DNA of 64,000 nucleotides from Congeria kusceri (taxonomy: Eukaryota > Mollusca > Bivalvia > Myida > Dreissenidae): positions 42,221,618 to 42,285,617 of the forward strand of contig CM051027.1 in assembly GCA_027627225.1 (NCBI GenBank), in the 5' to 3' direction. The notes beneath the pieces were generated by a model. The model searched no databases. It worked only from the letters and a program-made list of their open reading frames with translations, and was not told the DNA's origin. Below, in pieces: positions 10,443 through 22,900 of the stretch. Position 1 is the first letter of the stretch; each line of letters starts with the position of its first letter. The position numbers and the translations under genes were made by a program.

Positions 10443-10997
10443 ACCCACAATGATGGATCTTCTTGTTGAATGGTTAAACATGCAAGGACACATTATAATC
10501 TTTGAAGATTTGTTAGCCATCTGTGGACATTGTTAGACATTGAAGAGCATTGTGTTGCAGTTTCTTTAAAGAGACACTATATGTATACATGTGTGTTTTA
10601 CTTTTTTTTTTTCGCATGCAAAATCAGATTGTTGGTGTTGTGAACTCACATGTGTATGACAAAACTGATGAAGTTATTGCCTGGATTTCATTCAAAAAGT
10701 TTATGTGTGCCTTCAAGCACATTTGGCCTGTTCTAAACATAATTTTGTTAATTTTATTTTGATTCATTCATTTTAAGAGTCAATTCTGTATTGTTTCTTA
10801 TTAGTGGATCCATTTTAAGCTCCATATTTCTCATAATATTCCTAATTTTTTTTAACATTTAGACTATTCACTTGTCTGATGTACAAATAATTTTGAACTA
10901 GAGTATTTACAATTTTGTGAAAATGTGATATTGTAATCATATTGTTATTGATATTCTGGTTAAAATTGCTTTAATAAATATAAGGATAGTATCGACT
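10443..10997 (+). other. Candidate terminal exon and 3' UTR
   Basis: Begins after the acceptor TGTTTTTCAG (AG at 10441-10442). In phase with the preceding block it encodes THNDGSSC and a TGA at 10467-10469; the rest would be a ~500-nt 3' UTR ending after AATAAA at 10973-10978. The splice signal, phase and poly(A) signal agree with a small gene, but the nonsense codon in the previous block argues for decay. Confidence 0.3.
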
Positions 10998-11258
10998 GTG
11001 TTGCTTCACAATATACGCGAACTAATTCCTAAATATGACAAGTGTCCAACCACACAAAAAAGCTTCGTGACAACAAAGTTTCGTACCATGTTTTACATGA
11101 AAAAATCTCATTAAAGGTGCATGCTACACAGTCAAGATGCTGAATGTAACAGATTGTTTTCTCTGCAAATTATTTCAGAATACTGTTTCTTGGTGTTTGC
11201 ATTATAATTATTAATTATGAGAACTTGACTAATTGCTCAGTAAACAAGACAATAATAA

Positions 11259-12260
11259 ACAAGAGCTGTTTGTAAAACAGGCATGCCTCTTTGGGTCCAA
11301 AACAGCCTCTGTAGAAAATTGCAAGGATGAAAGTAAAATTAAACAATTTTTTTTGTCAACTTTAGGTCAGTTTTAATTTTACAAACCCATGCCAAAGGGT
11401 TCCATGGACAATGTTTTACAATTTTTGGTCAATTTGACATTTGACCCAAGGACTCCATTATTAACAGGGATCCTTTACTTGTCATGACAAACCTAACTAC
11501 CAAGTTTGACGAGTCTAGGCCCAAGGGCTGCAAAGTTATTGCCTGGACAAGCTTTTATTGAACTGAGAATTATCGGGCGTTTTCTTCAATCATATTTTAT
11601 AGACACAGGGCTTTCATTAACTTTTGAAAACTGTAAGTTTGAACTTCCTGGCCTCTAATTTTGGAAGTTTTGCTCATAATATTTGGAAGGTATGACAATA
11701 TTGCGCTACAGTAGTCCTGAGCATTTCAGAAATGTGTATATTAAGTATAAATTTTTTAAGGCCAGTTCTTTTTCATCAAGTGCTTATATGCCAATTTATT
11801 CAGTGAAAGAGGGTCATTTAGAAAAAATTCATAATTTTTCTTCTAACTCGTTCATCCTTACATGATGGAACTTCCATGGCTGCAATTTTGGAAGTTCTGT
11901 GACAAAAACTGGGAGTAAATTACTCCCAAACTTCCCTTAATGGAAGCCCTGTAGTCAGTTTGACATTGACCTTTCACCCAAGGATCTAAAGCTTTAAGAA
12001 CCTATACCAAAGGGTTGTGAAGTTATTGCCTGATTATTGGGCATTCTTTGTTAATCTTTTAGTCAGTTTGACCCACAGACTCCCAAATAAATATGGATCC
12101 TCGACTAATCTTAACCAACCTAGCAACCAAGTTTCAAGAACCCTGGCCTAAGTGTTTTGTAGTTATCGCTCAGACAAGGTTTTGTCTACTGACATACAAA
12201 CGTACACACGGACCGACATTTGCAAAATAATATACCTCTGCTTTTCGAAAGGGAGCATAA
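11259..12260 (+). mobile_element. Interspersed non-autonomous element, HINE-like family 2
   Basis: Left end ACAAGAGCTGTTTGTAAAAC contains the hairpin CTGTTT-GTA-AAACAG (11266-11280). The interior has repeated units (CAGTTTGACATTGACC, CCTAGCAACCAAGTTTCAAG, AAAGGGTTGTGAAGTTATTGCC). The right end CTGCTTTTCGAAAGGGAGCA lies near 12260. It starts with the same ACAAGAGCTGT motif as the other HINE-like copies but the interior differs. No coding capacity. Confidence 0.4.
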
Positions 12261-13032
12261 TTAATAATAACAACATCTTAATAGATATGTTTATGTTTAT
12301 TGAGAAAAGACAACTGTCATAAGAATGTTCATTTACTTAAAAGTGTGTGCAAAGTATTAACAAGTAATAATTGTGCCAGGGCCCATATCGCTAAAGCTCC
12401 TTAGTTTAAAGTTGAGTTATATTCCTAAAACCTGCATTAAAATCCATAAGTTTATGTCTGTTTCATTAAACTTTGCTATGAAATTTATTTTTGTAAGGAA
12501 CTAGGAAATTATATAGGAAAGTACCAATTTCAAATTGAAAATACTGATTTTGAAACAAACATTTTTAATTTGACTAATTTCAGTTAAAATTGTTCTTAGG
12601 GTCTGTATTGAAATGGATACCGAACGGTGGAAGAAACAATTCATACATTAACAAACTTAAAAGTTCTTTGTTTCCAATTCTAACAAACTGTGCAGGTTAA
12701 TAGATTTTGGCCAATTAATCCATAAGCATTTGAACCAAATAGATCATAAACGTATATATTGAAAAACTGTTCTTTGTTTTGGAAAAAAATGGCTTAAATG
12801 CCCTTAACAAAATGTCTATTCCTGAAGTTAATAAGCATAAACTTATTTTTTTTTCAACAATTCTATATGCCCGGGGTAACTAGGTAATGTTGATTTTAAA
12901 GAGACTTGTTCACAGATGTTTGCATATTTTGAAGTAGGCCATTAAATGTCTTTACTTCACAGATTTAAGCATCAGAACTAAATAGCTCAAGTATAACAAG
13001 AAAAGGATTTTTTTTTAAGAAAAGAAAAAAAA
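12261..13032. other. AT-rich intergenic stretch
   Basis: No open frame, repeat end or RNA signature seen. Contains a few short A/T runs only. Confidence 0.5.
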
Positions 13033-13103
13033 GGTCCCACCGGGGTTTGAACCCGGGACCTTCGGATTAAAAGGCTGTCGCCATAACCACTTGGCCAGTC
13101 CAA
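13033..13103 (-). tRNA. tRNA-like sequence or tRNA pseudogene
   Basis: On the minus strand: an A-box-like TGGCCAAGTGGTTATGGCG, a near-perfect B box and T arm (CCGGG TTCAAAC CCCGG), acceptor 3' strand TGGGACC, then a long T run that could terminate pol III. The D-arm region resembles type II (Ser/Leu) tRNAs, but the long variable arm is missing. The 5' acceptor strand pairs poorly with the 3' strand (about 5 of 7 including wobbles) and a normal anticodon stem cannot be drawn. I therefore favour a tRNA-like pseudogene or SINE-head remnant. No amino acid is assigned. Confidence 0.45.
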
Positions 13104-14099
13104 TTTCTATATTTATCCCTGCCTTATTTACTTTATGTAAGTGACCCACGTATTGTCAATAATTTAAACGAAAACAACACAAACACACCAAATTATTCAT
13201 CGATTAGCATTACAAACGCTATATAATTTTATCAATTTCAACTGATGATTACTCATTAAAAAAAACGCTATTTACTGTATATATTTATGTCCAAAGTGTT
13301 ATTTCGCTCCCTTATATACACTGTTCTTTTATTTTTGGAATCTGTAACAAAAAGTTGAAAAAAAATTCAATTTGCCAATCTGTGAACAGGTCACTTTAAC
13401 AACTTAATTAAGAACTACATAGAACAATATATCTATGCTGCTGCTTTTTCTTAAATTAACATTTTTGTAAATGTAATGTGTCTTAAATCGAAATTGAATC
13501 GAAACAATCAAATCAAAACAACAACAACATTATTTTCATTGATATACATGGTATAGTCGATATATATACACAAGTTGAAGTGCACACATTTCATTAATAA
13601 AAAAGTAAAAATGTAATACATAGACAACTGTATATATTTGGTCAAAAACAATATGGAAGGTAATAAATACATTTAACAACAAACTACAAGTTGGTACATT
13701 ACTAATATAACGGTGAAATTGGTTGCATATGAAACAAAAGTAACAAAAACCGTCAAAGAAATTAAGTAAATTCTATTTAATAGAATTCGTATAAGAAATA
13801 GATTGGATTACAACTAGAATAAGTATATTTTGCACATATAATGCAGTAAATTACTACAATTCATTCTAAAATATTTTCTCGTATAACATGTGCACATCTA
13901 TACATAATTGTCTCTTCTTAGTATATCTTCTTCATAAGCTCTAATAATTTCATCATATTAAGAACATGCTCTGACAATGGTAGTTCATCCTTGTGAAAGT
14001 AATTTCTTTATTAAACCCTGTTGTAAGTTTATCATTATTACTGCTGCACAAGTTATTGACGGCTGAAAAAATTGGTTATTGATATTAAGAAGGACCTAT
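13104..14099. other. AT-rich intergenic stretch
   Basis: No gene, terminal repeat or tandem array recognised; only short A/T-rich simple sequence. Confidence 0.5.
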
Positions 14100-14583
14100 A
14101 CAAGAGGACTGGGCCTAATAGACCTCGGTCGCTCACCTGAGTTTAATAATTAATACTGGATAAACCTTGTAAAAATTTAAAAGCATGTTCATACATGTTT
14201 AAAGGAAAATGTTGGACCACTGACAACCATGTTTTTAGTAATACAAATAATTTGTAAGGAATTTTGTAGACAGTCACCCAACAAACTGTTCAGTTAAATA
14301 ATTTTTAAATACAAGAAGTTTTTCAAGTTTTCAATATAGCCATTTAAGGAAAACTTTTACAGCCCTGGCCGCCATGTCAAAATAATTTGAAGGAATTTTG
14401 AAGAGGGTCATGCATGGAACATTAATTACCTTGATATCCAGCATGCACTTACAAAAAATATCAAATTAATAGCTAACATGCTTTTGAAGATATGAAGGAA
14501 AAACATGAAAATGTGGACAGAAGGACGGACAGACAGGGAAAATTACTACAGGGTACCCACAAAAACTTGTGGGGCCCTAATTG
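14100..14583. mobile_element. Short interspersed repeat with terminal hairpin
   Basis: Left end ACAAGAGGACTGGGCC followed by GGTCGCTCACCTGAG; right end GGACGGACAGACAGGG and then a perfect hairpin CCACAA-AAAC-TTGTGG (14557-14572) beside GGGCCC. The ends look like those of common bivalve interspersed repeats, and the terminal hairpin is again compatible with a Helitron-type non-autonomous element. No coding capacity. Boundaries are approximate. Confidence 0.4.
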
Positions 14584-15695
14584 AAATGTGTAAAATGCTG
14601 TAGCAAAGGCAAATCATGTCTTGAATAATGGATCCAGTCAGTTGAAGATGTCCATCTAAGGTGCAGAAGTCATTCAAGTTTGCACAGTACTTTTGAAGTA
14701 GAAGAATCCACTGCATACTCTGACACTTGTGTTACCGTACCATAGTTGTTGTGCTGAAATAATCATCAAGAAATAATATTTAAGTTGAATCGTGATCTGT
14801 GTTGCCTCACCACTGTAATGAACATCTTCAATGTTTGCTTTTTACTAAGTAAGTATTTGAAAGAATTTTTTTTAATGTAAACAGGGACTATGCTAAATAT
14901 ACAGTTTAACAACCAATACAGTCCTTAGCATGGACCAGGCATAACTTTCTCATGCAGTAATAACATAAATATGCATACTCCAAAAAGACAACCTTAAATC
15001 TATAAAAATTTATCCACATGAATAATTTATCATAATCCGTTAGCCTGATGTACATTCTGTCAACAATCAAGACATCATTGTTGGAAAATATTTATCAACA
15101 TTATGTCTCTAAAGTGTCTGAATGTTTGTTGTCATCAAGATAAGCAAATTCATGTTCATTAAAATGATTGAACACTGCTTAATGGACCTTTAAATAATTA
15201 AGAAAATAACTACTGAATCATATGATTTATGTCAGTAAGATCTTGTTTACTTCCTATTTGAGAAGTTTCATGCAATGCTTTCAGACATGAAATTATTTCA
15301 GCAATCATCTGATTGTACACATGGTGGCCACTGAAATTCTGAATAAAAAAATCCCTGTCTTCCTGATTTTCTTTGACCAGAATGCGATTTTTCCTGATAT
15401 TTTTTGTCTAATTGCCATTCTAATTTGTGCATATCGGTGACAGTGTTGAATTATGTCTTAGATTTTATATTTCACTTTTCATCTGTCTTTGGAATTTTTT
15501 CCTGAGACTATGGTCAAATTTCCTGAATTTTCTGATTTTTCACCATTTTTAAATTCCTCTCTTTTTCAACACTTTCCCTTGTTTCCAGTGGCCACCTTGG
15601 AATAATAGAACAAATCTATGAATGAAGCTAGTCAGGAAAAAGGTCTCTTGAATCAAGCCATGAACATCATATATCATGATTTTATTGCACATAAT
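14584..15695. other. AT-rich intergenic stretch
   Basis: Nothing recognised. A degenerate short repeat built on CTGATTTT / TTTCCTGA lies near 15350-15540. Confidence 0.45.
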
Positions 15696-16412
15696 ACAAG
15701 AGCTGTCAGAGGACAGCGCGCTCGACTATTCGAAGTATTTCAGTTGGTATGTATTTTGGATAGTGGAAGGGGCATACATTTGTTAAAATACAAAACTTTT
15801 AAGTGAAGCCTTGTATAGTTTATAAATTTTTGGAACAAAAACGTTAACAAAAAAGTATATGTAAAAAGTGAGCTAACTCTGTAAAAATACAAAACAGAGT
15901 TATGGGTAATATTGCCCCTAATACTACAGTTGATGACAAAGGTTAGTTCCAAGTTTCAAGTTAATAACTTGTGTAGTTTTGAAGTAACCAAACTTTTCGA
16001 TATAAACTTTAAACAGAAACTCTAAGTGAAAAGGGGGCATAACTCTGTCAAAATACAAAATAGACTTATGTGTAATGTTGCCACTGATAATAGAGTTGAT
16101 GAAAAAGGTTAGTTCCAAGTTTCAAGTGAATACCTTATGTAGTCTTGAAGTTACAAAACTTTTGAATATAAACTTTAACCTGAAAATCTAAGTGAAAAAG
16201 GGGCATAACTCTGTCAAAATACAAAACAGAGTTATGGGGAATGTTGCCCCTGACACTGGAATTGATGACAAAGGTATATTCCAAGTTTCAAGTGCATAAC
16301 TTAAGTAGTTTTGTAACAAGACTTTTTAATAAAAACTTTAACCAAATTCAGACGGGGACGCCGACGCCGGGGGTAGTAGAAAGCTCACCTATTCTTCGAA
16401 TAGTCGAGCTAA
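15696..16412 (-). mobile_element. HINE/Helentron-like non-autonomous element (copy 2)
   Basis: Read on the minus strand it starts TAGCTCGACTATTCGAAG, has GGCGTCGGCGTCCCCGTC close behind, and ends ...AGTCGAGCGCGCTGTC-CTCT-GACAGCTCTTGT. The subterminal inverted repeat (AGCTCGACTATTCGAA / TTCGAATAGTCGAG) is nearly perfect. The interior is three to four ~180-bp tandem units sharing GGGGCATAACTCTGTCAAAA and GTTCCAAGTTTCAAGT. It is the best preserved of the three related copies. Confidence 0.55.
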
Positions 16413-16482
16413 AATATATTTTATAGTTTTATAAATGAACTAACCAGTACACTTGAATAATGTTAACAGATGTCTGCAAATA

Positions 16483-17275
16483 ACAAGAGTTGTCTCAGGA
16501 CAACATGCTTGACAATTCATTCCGCTTTGATAATATATATATTCTGTCAGTGACCTTACGTAATGACCCGGAGGACCTTTGTGAAGTATCAATTGATTAT
16601 CTGTAGTAATTACAGAGATACATATTTGCACGCAAACCTTAAACTGAATATTTCTAAGTACAAAAAGAGGCATAATAATTCTGCTAAAATGCTGGTCACA
16701 GTTATGGGCCTTGGAAAGTAACCTTATATTATTACCCTGAAGACACGTGTGAAGTTTCAGCAGAATATCGGTAGTAGTCACAACGATATTTACTTGCACA
16801 CAAATCTTAACCTTAATTTTCGCTTGCACACAAACCTAACCTGACTTTCCTAAGTACAAAAAGGGTATTATTCTGCTGAAATGCTGGTCACAGTTATGGG
16901 CCTTTGCCAGTGACCGTATATAATGACCCTGAACACGTGTGAAATTTTAATTGAATATATGTAGTAGATATGGAGTTGATACATGCAAACTGAAACCTGA
17001 AATTGTTGAAGGGGCATAAGGGGCATAATTCTGTGTACAAAGGGGCATAAGGGGCATAATGTTGTGTACAAAGGGGCATAATTATGCTAAATTGCAGGTA
17101 ACAGTTATAGACCTTGGTCTATGACCTAACAAAATGACCCCGAAGACATGTGTCAATTTTCGATTAAATATCTGTAGTAGTTAACAGACATATATACTTG
17201 TTGCACCATAACCAGAACATTACGCCAACGCTGACGAACGGGTAAGAAGTTTACCTAGGACTATTCGATACAGAC
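16483..17275 (-). mobile_element. HINE/Helentron-like non-autonomous element (copy 3)
   Basis: Same layout and orientation as the copy at 15696-16412. Its hairpin is GTTGTC-TCAG-GACAAC near 16490-16506, in which a C/G pair has become a T/A pair relative to the other copies, keeping pairing. The internal units resemble those of the 8705-9331 copy (GGTCACAGTTATGGGCCTT, CTAAGTACAAAAAG). Near 17007-17080 a short AAGGGGCATAA unit is amplified. The far end CTAGGACTATTCGATACAG is diverged. Confidence 0.5.
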
Positions 17276-17724
17276 TGAAATATAATTAACCTTGGAAATG
17301 TACTGCCTCCTGCTTTGTCATCTTTTTGCTCTTCTTATCACTTCATCACATCCAGTATGCTCATAGTGTCACTGCAATAAACATATTTATTTTAAACACC
17401 TGATTACTATAAAATCTTGCACAATCAGGTTTATTCTATTTGTACATTTATCTAACTGAAAGGCTTAGTAATTTAAAAATGTGCATTTTTTTTTTTTTAC
17501 TTGACAAAGATGTGCCAGTATTACTAAAGGGTTCACAAATTAAACTTTCAATTTGTTGTTTCAGCATTGTTTCTTACATGAGGCGTTTAAATTCTATACA
17601 TGTGCATCTCTATATGAATGAAAGCACAATACATCAATTTAGATATTGTTATAGTTTTTTACTTAAGATAATTTAATACTATAAAAATCAACAGCACATT
17701 CCTACAATAGCAATAAGTAAACAA
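17276..17724. other. AT-rich stretch before satellite
   Basis: No feature recognised other than a T-rich run near 17487-17500. Confidence 0.5.
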
Positions 17725-18164
17725 CCGGTAAAACCTGCGAATGGATATAATTGAAAGCTACAAACACTGTACTGTCACATTCATGTTAAGGTATCGACTC
17801 CGTAACCGCTTTCGCAATATAACTATAATGAAGCAAAGCATTTTTCGCTTCGTCGTGCTGAATTGCGTCCTTCGAGATGAATCATTGCGATATCATTGCG
17901 ACAGAGCAAATATCTTAGTAAGCGACACGTTCGGAGCTAATAGATAATCGATGTTTAAACAAGAAATATGAAATGTATCCAAAACAGTTTGCAACGTATT
18001 GTATACGTTTCGTTATGTTGGCGTTTCAGGTGAAACCTGCGAATGGATATAAATGGAAGGTATAAATACGATCGACACTGTGTGCTGCTACCGACGTTTT
18101 GGTATTGTGTAAACAACGCATTTCGTGCACGCTATCTCGGATATTGAAATACATCCAAAACAGA
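17725..18164. repeat. Satellite segment left of element 2, with target duplication copy
   Basis: Resumes at CCGGTAAAACCTGCGAATGG. Its last 31 bp (18134-18164, from ATCTCGGATATTG to AAAACAGA) are repeated exactly at 24552-24582 behind element 2. They are therefore the 5' copy of the target-site duplication. Confidence 0.9.
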
Positions 18165-18200
18165 CCTTACTTACCTGGTACAGGGAACACCGTGTGCCAG
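18165..18200 (+). promoter_or_regulatory. U1 snRNA-like 5' head of element 2
   Basis: The first bases after the target duplication contain TACTTACCTGG (18168-18178), identical to nucleotides 2-12 of U1 snRNA. They continue TACAGGGAACACCGTG (18179-18194), which aligns with U1 nucleotides ~13-28 (CAGGG and ACC-TG kept) with small indels. The position at the extreme 5' end parallels the U2 head of element 5. Similarity beyond nucleotide 12 is imperfect, so the U1 origin is an inference, strengthened by the parallel. Confidence 0.6.
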
Positions 18201-18241
18201 ATCTGCCGATTTATAATCGAGAGAAAAGTATTTCGTTCGCA

Positions 18242-19311
18242 ATGTCAACAATAACGAAAAGGTTCGGGCCCCTGGTAGGCCCCGCTATAAACGAAGGTGT
18301 GTTGAATCGAACCCTGAAGATCCAAGGTCAACGTGGCGCCTCAATGGTTAACATAGTTAACCTCATCAGGAGCGTCGGGATTTTGAATGAGGATGTGGAC
18401 GCTGTGGCCTCCGGACCTCCAGGATCTTTGACATATGATGTCGTCTTTACTTCATCAGATAAGTTGTCTTCCTGTTTTACAAATCTAAAGACTGAAACAT
18501 TAACTTTTAAAGATGTGAAATACACATTTGAATCTTATGGCAACCAGGTGGTCAAACTTAGAGTGCATTGGCTGCCGATCTTTGCAGAAAATGGTGTATT
18601 GGAAGAACTGTTCTCCCAGTACGGAACAGTGCTTAAGATCGAGCACGAGAAGCTGACTGTCGGTGATTTTAACACAGTATCTGGTGTTAGGATTATAACA
18701 CTAGAGATTGATGAGAAGGCCAAGACCAATATTCCTCATTTGGTCTCATTTGAATGTGGAGCCAAGGCGCTGGTCACCATGCGGGGGCGGCCCCCTCTGT
18801 GCCTGAGGTGTTGTACCTCGGGCATGTTAGAGGAGACTGCCCCGGCAGTGGGGCTACACGGGCAGTCTCACTTTCAGGCAAGAAAACAGCGGTTGAGCCA
18901 CCCAAGACGGCTCCGGTTTCGGCTCCTGCGCCCGCCCCACCTGTAACAGTCGGGTCGACGGAGTGGACAGAAGTAGTGAGGAGGAAAAAATCCAAAAAGT
19001 CCAAAAATAGTGGTCCGGCGGCCCACCTTGCGACGGACGTGGCCCCGTCTACAACCCCTGATGCTTCTGGGATTGTTACCGCTCCCGAGGTGAAGACCCC
19101 AGCCGACACGCAGGAAATGGAGGTCAGTTGCCAAGGTGCCAAGCGTACCCGTAAACCGGAGGACGACGACCTTGATCTGACTCCACTGCCCCCCAATCGA
19201 GTGGCGAAGAAGGCCATTCGAGGGGGGAGCAGTGGGTCAGATATGATGGGCATTTTATCCCAAGATAGCATCTTAGATGATATCTTGGGAGTCCAGTCCC
19301 CTCATTCTTAA
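18242..19311 (+). pseudogene. ORF1 protein of family B (element 2), frameshifted
   Basis: The ATG at 18242 lies inside the element; the frame also runs back to an ATG in the satellite (18125), not used here. An N-terminal region of ~100 residues is followed by an RRM-like segment beginning KLRVHWLP (~residue 105) and then a zinc knuckle starting PPLCLRC (~residue 185). A 1-nt loss near 18812 shifts the frame inside the knuckle; the downstream frame (YLGHVRGDCP...) continues to TAA at 19309-19311. The C-terminal half is rich in Pro, Thr, Lys and acidic residues. It ends in GILSQDSILDD...QSPHS, a tail shared with family A. The likely role is binding element RNA. The antisense frames here are shadows. 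Confidence 0.85.
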
Positions 19312-19917
19312 TGTTATCTTCGACCCTGACAACGAAATGGCAAGCCTAATGGACATTGATTTTGGATTGTGCTTTTATTTCTACATTATTAATTATGTAG
19401 TTCTCTTATTTATTATTGTGTTAAATATCACAGACTCATTTTGTAAATATTGCACGTTGATTAATGTTAATTTTACGTATGTAAAATGTAACATCTGTGT
19501 ACATGCTGGCTGTATAGTTCTACTGTACAGGTTGCATGTACACATATTCTGTGTAAACTTTATTTTAAACCTTTTAATTATCTCCCCTTTCAATTGTGTT
19601 TTCTCAAAGTATCCAAAACACTACACGTTTAAATCAATCAATAAAATATCAATATACACCTAGTACTTGTAAACGTTATTTTATCGATAGCGATTTACAT
19701 TCACTGTGTTTACATTTAAACCTCGTCTGTCGCTACGACTCGATAAAGTCATCGACTCATTATCGGTTTTATTTCTACCTATTCAGTTCTAAGCGTATTC
19801 TGTACTATCACAACTATTGTTTATTTATCTTACAGCGTACGTTAAACCTCAGTTTATGGGCGCCGCCATCTTTGTTTTAAACTTTGACCTTTTAAGTTTA
19901 AAAAACAGAACATTAAG
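19312..19917 (+). other. ORF1-ORF2 spacer of element 2
   Basis: About 600 bp of AT-rich spacer. A hydrophobic 128-codon frame starts in the end of ORF1 (19277-19663) and is also present, slightly shorter, in element 3. It is not conserved in family A and probably not coding. Near the end is TTTATTTATCTTACAG, a 3'-splice-site look-alike about 80 nt before the ORF2 start. Confidence 0.5.
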
Positions 19918-22900
19918 ATGTCTCTTAAAATAGAAAGCATAAACATTAATGGATTTAGATCCAAAAATAAGCAGCAATATATTAAGGAATATATCATAAA
20001 AAATAAACCTAATGTTTTATGTATTCAAGAAACTTTTATCGATATTTATTTTTTGGCAAAAGACATTGAAAATTTTATTTCTAAAGACTTACTTATATTT
20101 GGAGTTTTTCAAATGGTCAATCGTGTGGTGTCTGTACTATAATTATTGATCCAACTTTAATATGCAGTAAATTTCAGACCGATTTTGATGGTCGGTTTAT
20201 ATATGTTGATGTAAATTATTTAGCACATGATTTCAGAATTTGCAATATTTATGTTCCAAATACTCCTGGGGAAAGAAATGATTTTTTTGAATAAATCAAG
20301 AAATTTCTAGTTTCAAGTAGTAATCTTATTGTCCTTGGAGATTTTAATTTTGTGTCAAATCCAAAATTAGATCAATTAGGTGGTAATATTGATAAATCTT
20401 CTGTGGGTTGTTCTGTTTTTAAAAATATTATTGAAAAATACAAATTAAAAGATACTTACAGATATCTAAACCCTACCTCTAAAGCTACAACATGGGGTAG
20501 AAAATCTAATAATGGAGAGCTCATTAGTTGTAGACTGGATAGAATTTATGTCTGTAATTTAATTATTGAATGTTGCTATGATTCTAAAATTATCCCATTT
20601 CCATTCTCGGACCATGATCTTGTTAGTATTTCTGTTAAATTAGATAATGCTAATGAAAGTATTACTGTTGGTAAGTCTTATTGGAAGCTAAATAATTCTA
20701 TTTTAGAAGATGAAGATTTTGTATCTGCCTTTGAATTTTATTTTCAAGTTATTACAAAAACAAAATTAAATACATTAGACTGGTGGGATGATATAAAAGT
20801 TAAAATCAAAGAATTTTGTATTGATTATAGTAAATCAAAAAGTAAAAATTCATATAAGGAACTTAAAGAATTAATTAAGCAATATCACACTTGTACAGAT
20901 ACCTCTAAAAAATTAGATATAAAAAATTCATTAAATAATTTACACACCAATATTTTTAAAGGGGCATATATTAGAAGTAAAATTAATGTGCTTGATAACA
21001 ATGAGAATTCTAGCACATATTTTCATGACAAAGAATTCCAGAATGGAAATGATAAAATTATTACCCATATAATTGATGGTGATATTGATAAAAAAATCTT
21101 CTAGTGAAATTCTACAAACCTTTAAATCATTTTATGAAACTCAATACACTGAAGAACCTGTAGATATATCCTTAAATTGTAAATTTTTAAACAATTTACC
21201 TAAAGTTTCAATTGATGACAATGTTATGCTTAGCAGTCCTTTAACTTTAGATGAGATCACGTTAGCTCTTAAACAAATGGACCATACAAAATCACCTGGT
21301 AGTGATGGTCTTACTTCTTTTATTTATATCAAATTTATTCATTTATTTGGCCCCATATTGTTAGAATTATATACTACATGTTTTCAACTTGGCCACATGT
21401 CAGAATCTCAAAAATTGTCATTTATTACTCCATTATGTAAAGATAAAGATAATAAAACATCTGTTAAAATCTATAGACCTATTTCTTTATTAAATATTGA
21501 TAGGAAAATTTTATCAAAGGTCATGGCCAATAGATTAAGTAAGGTTTTGGCCTCTATAGTTGGAATTTCACAAACCTGTTCTATTCTTGGGAGATCCATT
21601 TTTGATAATGTACATTTACTGAGAAATATTATCAGTTATGTCGAGCAGAAAAATTTAACAGCTTGTTTTATCTGCTTAGACCAGGAAAAGGCTTTTGACC
21701 GTGTCTCATGGCCTTTCCTGTTTAGCACCCTCCAAGCATTTGGTTTTGATAATAGTTTTATAGATTGGATTAAGGTTTTATACAAAAATATCAAGTCATC
21801 CGTCATTGTAAATGGACATATTTCTGAGTCATTTGCATTGACACGTTCAGTCCGCCAGGGCTGTTCGTTATCTCCTCTCCTATATGTCTTATGTTTAGAA
21901 CCCTTTGCTAAGGTTATACAAGATGACTCAAATATTAATGGCATAAAAACTCCAGGGGGAAAATTTCACGTTAAAATATCCCTTTATGCTGATGACAATA
22001 CTACTTGTCTATCAGATGACAGGTCAATGTCCTTATTTTTTAAACATGTATCAGACTTTGAAAAGGTCTCTGGGTCTAAAATTAATTATAAGAAAAGCTG
22101 TGGAATGTTTTTGGGGAAATGGAAATCAAGGTCTGATCATCCTTTCGGCATTTCTTGGGTAAAAAATTGCAAATTATTAGGTTATAAATTTGGTCACAAT
22201 TTAACAGATGATGATTTATTTCATGATTTGTTAATTAAATTTGAAAGAACACTAAACTTATGGAAATCTCGTGGTAAATCCTATAAAGGTAGAAGTTCTA
22301 TTTTAAACACGTTTGTATTATCTAAAATAATATATTACATACAATGCCAGACAGTCCCTTCGAATTATATTAATTTATTTCAGAAACTTTGTTTCAAATT
22401 TATTTGGGGTAGAAAATTCGAACCTGTGTCAAGAAAAAGTTTATATTTGCCGTTTGTAAAAGGGGGCTTGAATGTTCCAAATATTGCTTTGAAAATATAC
22501 GCATTTTATTTAAGTCACATTTTTTAAATTATTAACAGTCATCCATCTCCATGGGTTGAGTTTGCAATCTATTGGATTGGGATGCAGTTAAGGGAATTTA
22601 ATCCTTCTATTGCCTCAAATAACATTCCTCATAGTGATGTTATTCCCCCGTTTTATTCTAAATGTTTAAAAGTTTTTAATAATTTTGTTGAAAATTCTCA
22701 AACAAGTGTTCATTCAACATGGCCTGTCAAATACATTTATAATTATTTAATTGAATCAATGAATCATGAACCAAAATGTATTAAAGATTTTAAGTCTGTG
22801 AATTTCAAGAATACTTTTAAGAATGTGTTTTCTGCTGCAATCGATTCAGTGTGTAGAAACACCTGTTATAACTTAGTCCATAACACTATTTTCATAAATC

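Noticed and set aside
13033..13103. A working tRNA with an assignable anticodon
   Set aside because: B box and T arm are good, but acceptor and anticodon stems do not pair properly; recorded as tRNA-like only.
18774..19271. 165-codon antisense frame in ORF1 of element 2 (and the 160-codon counterpart at 25860-26342)
   Set aside because: Lies opposite the GC-rich, Pro/Lys-rich half of ORF1, where stops are rare on the other strand; no protein features of its own and no family A counterpart.
21090..21096. A7 run as a programmed -1 frameshift site in family B ORF2
   Set aside because: To rejoin the reading frame a +1 shift is required, and family A has no such break. A simple one-base insertion shared by the two copies explains it better.
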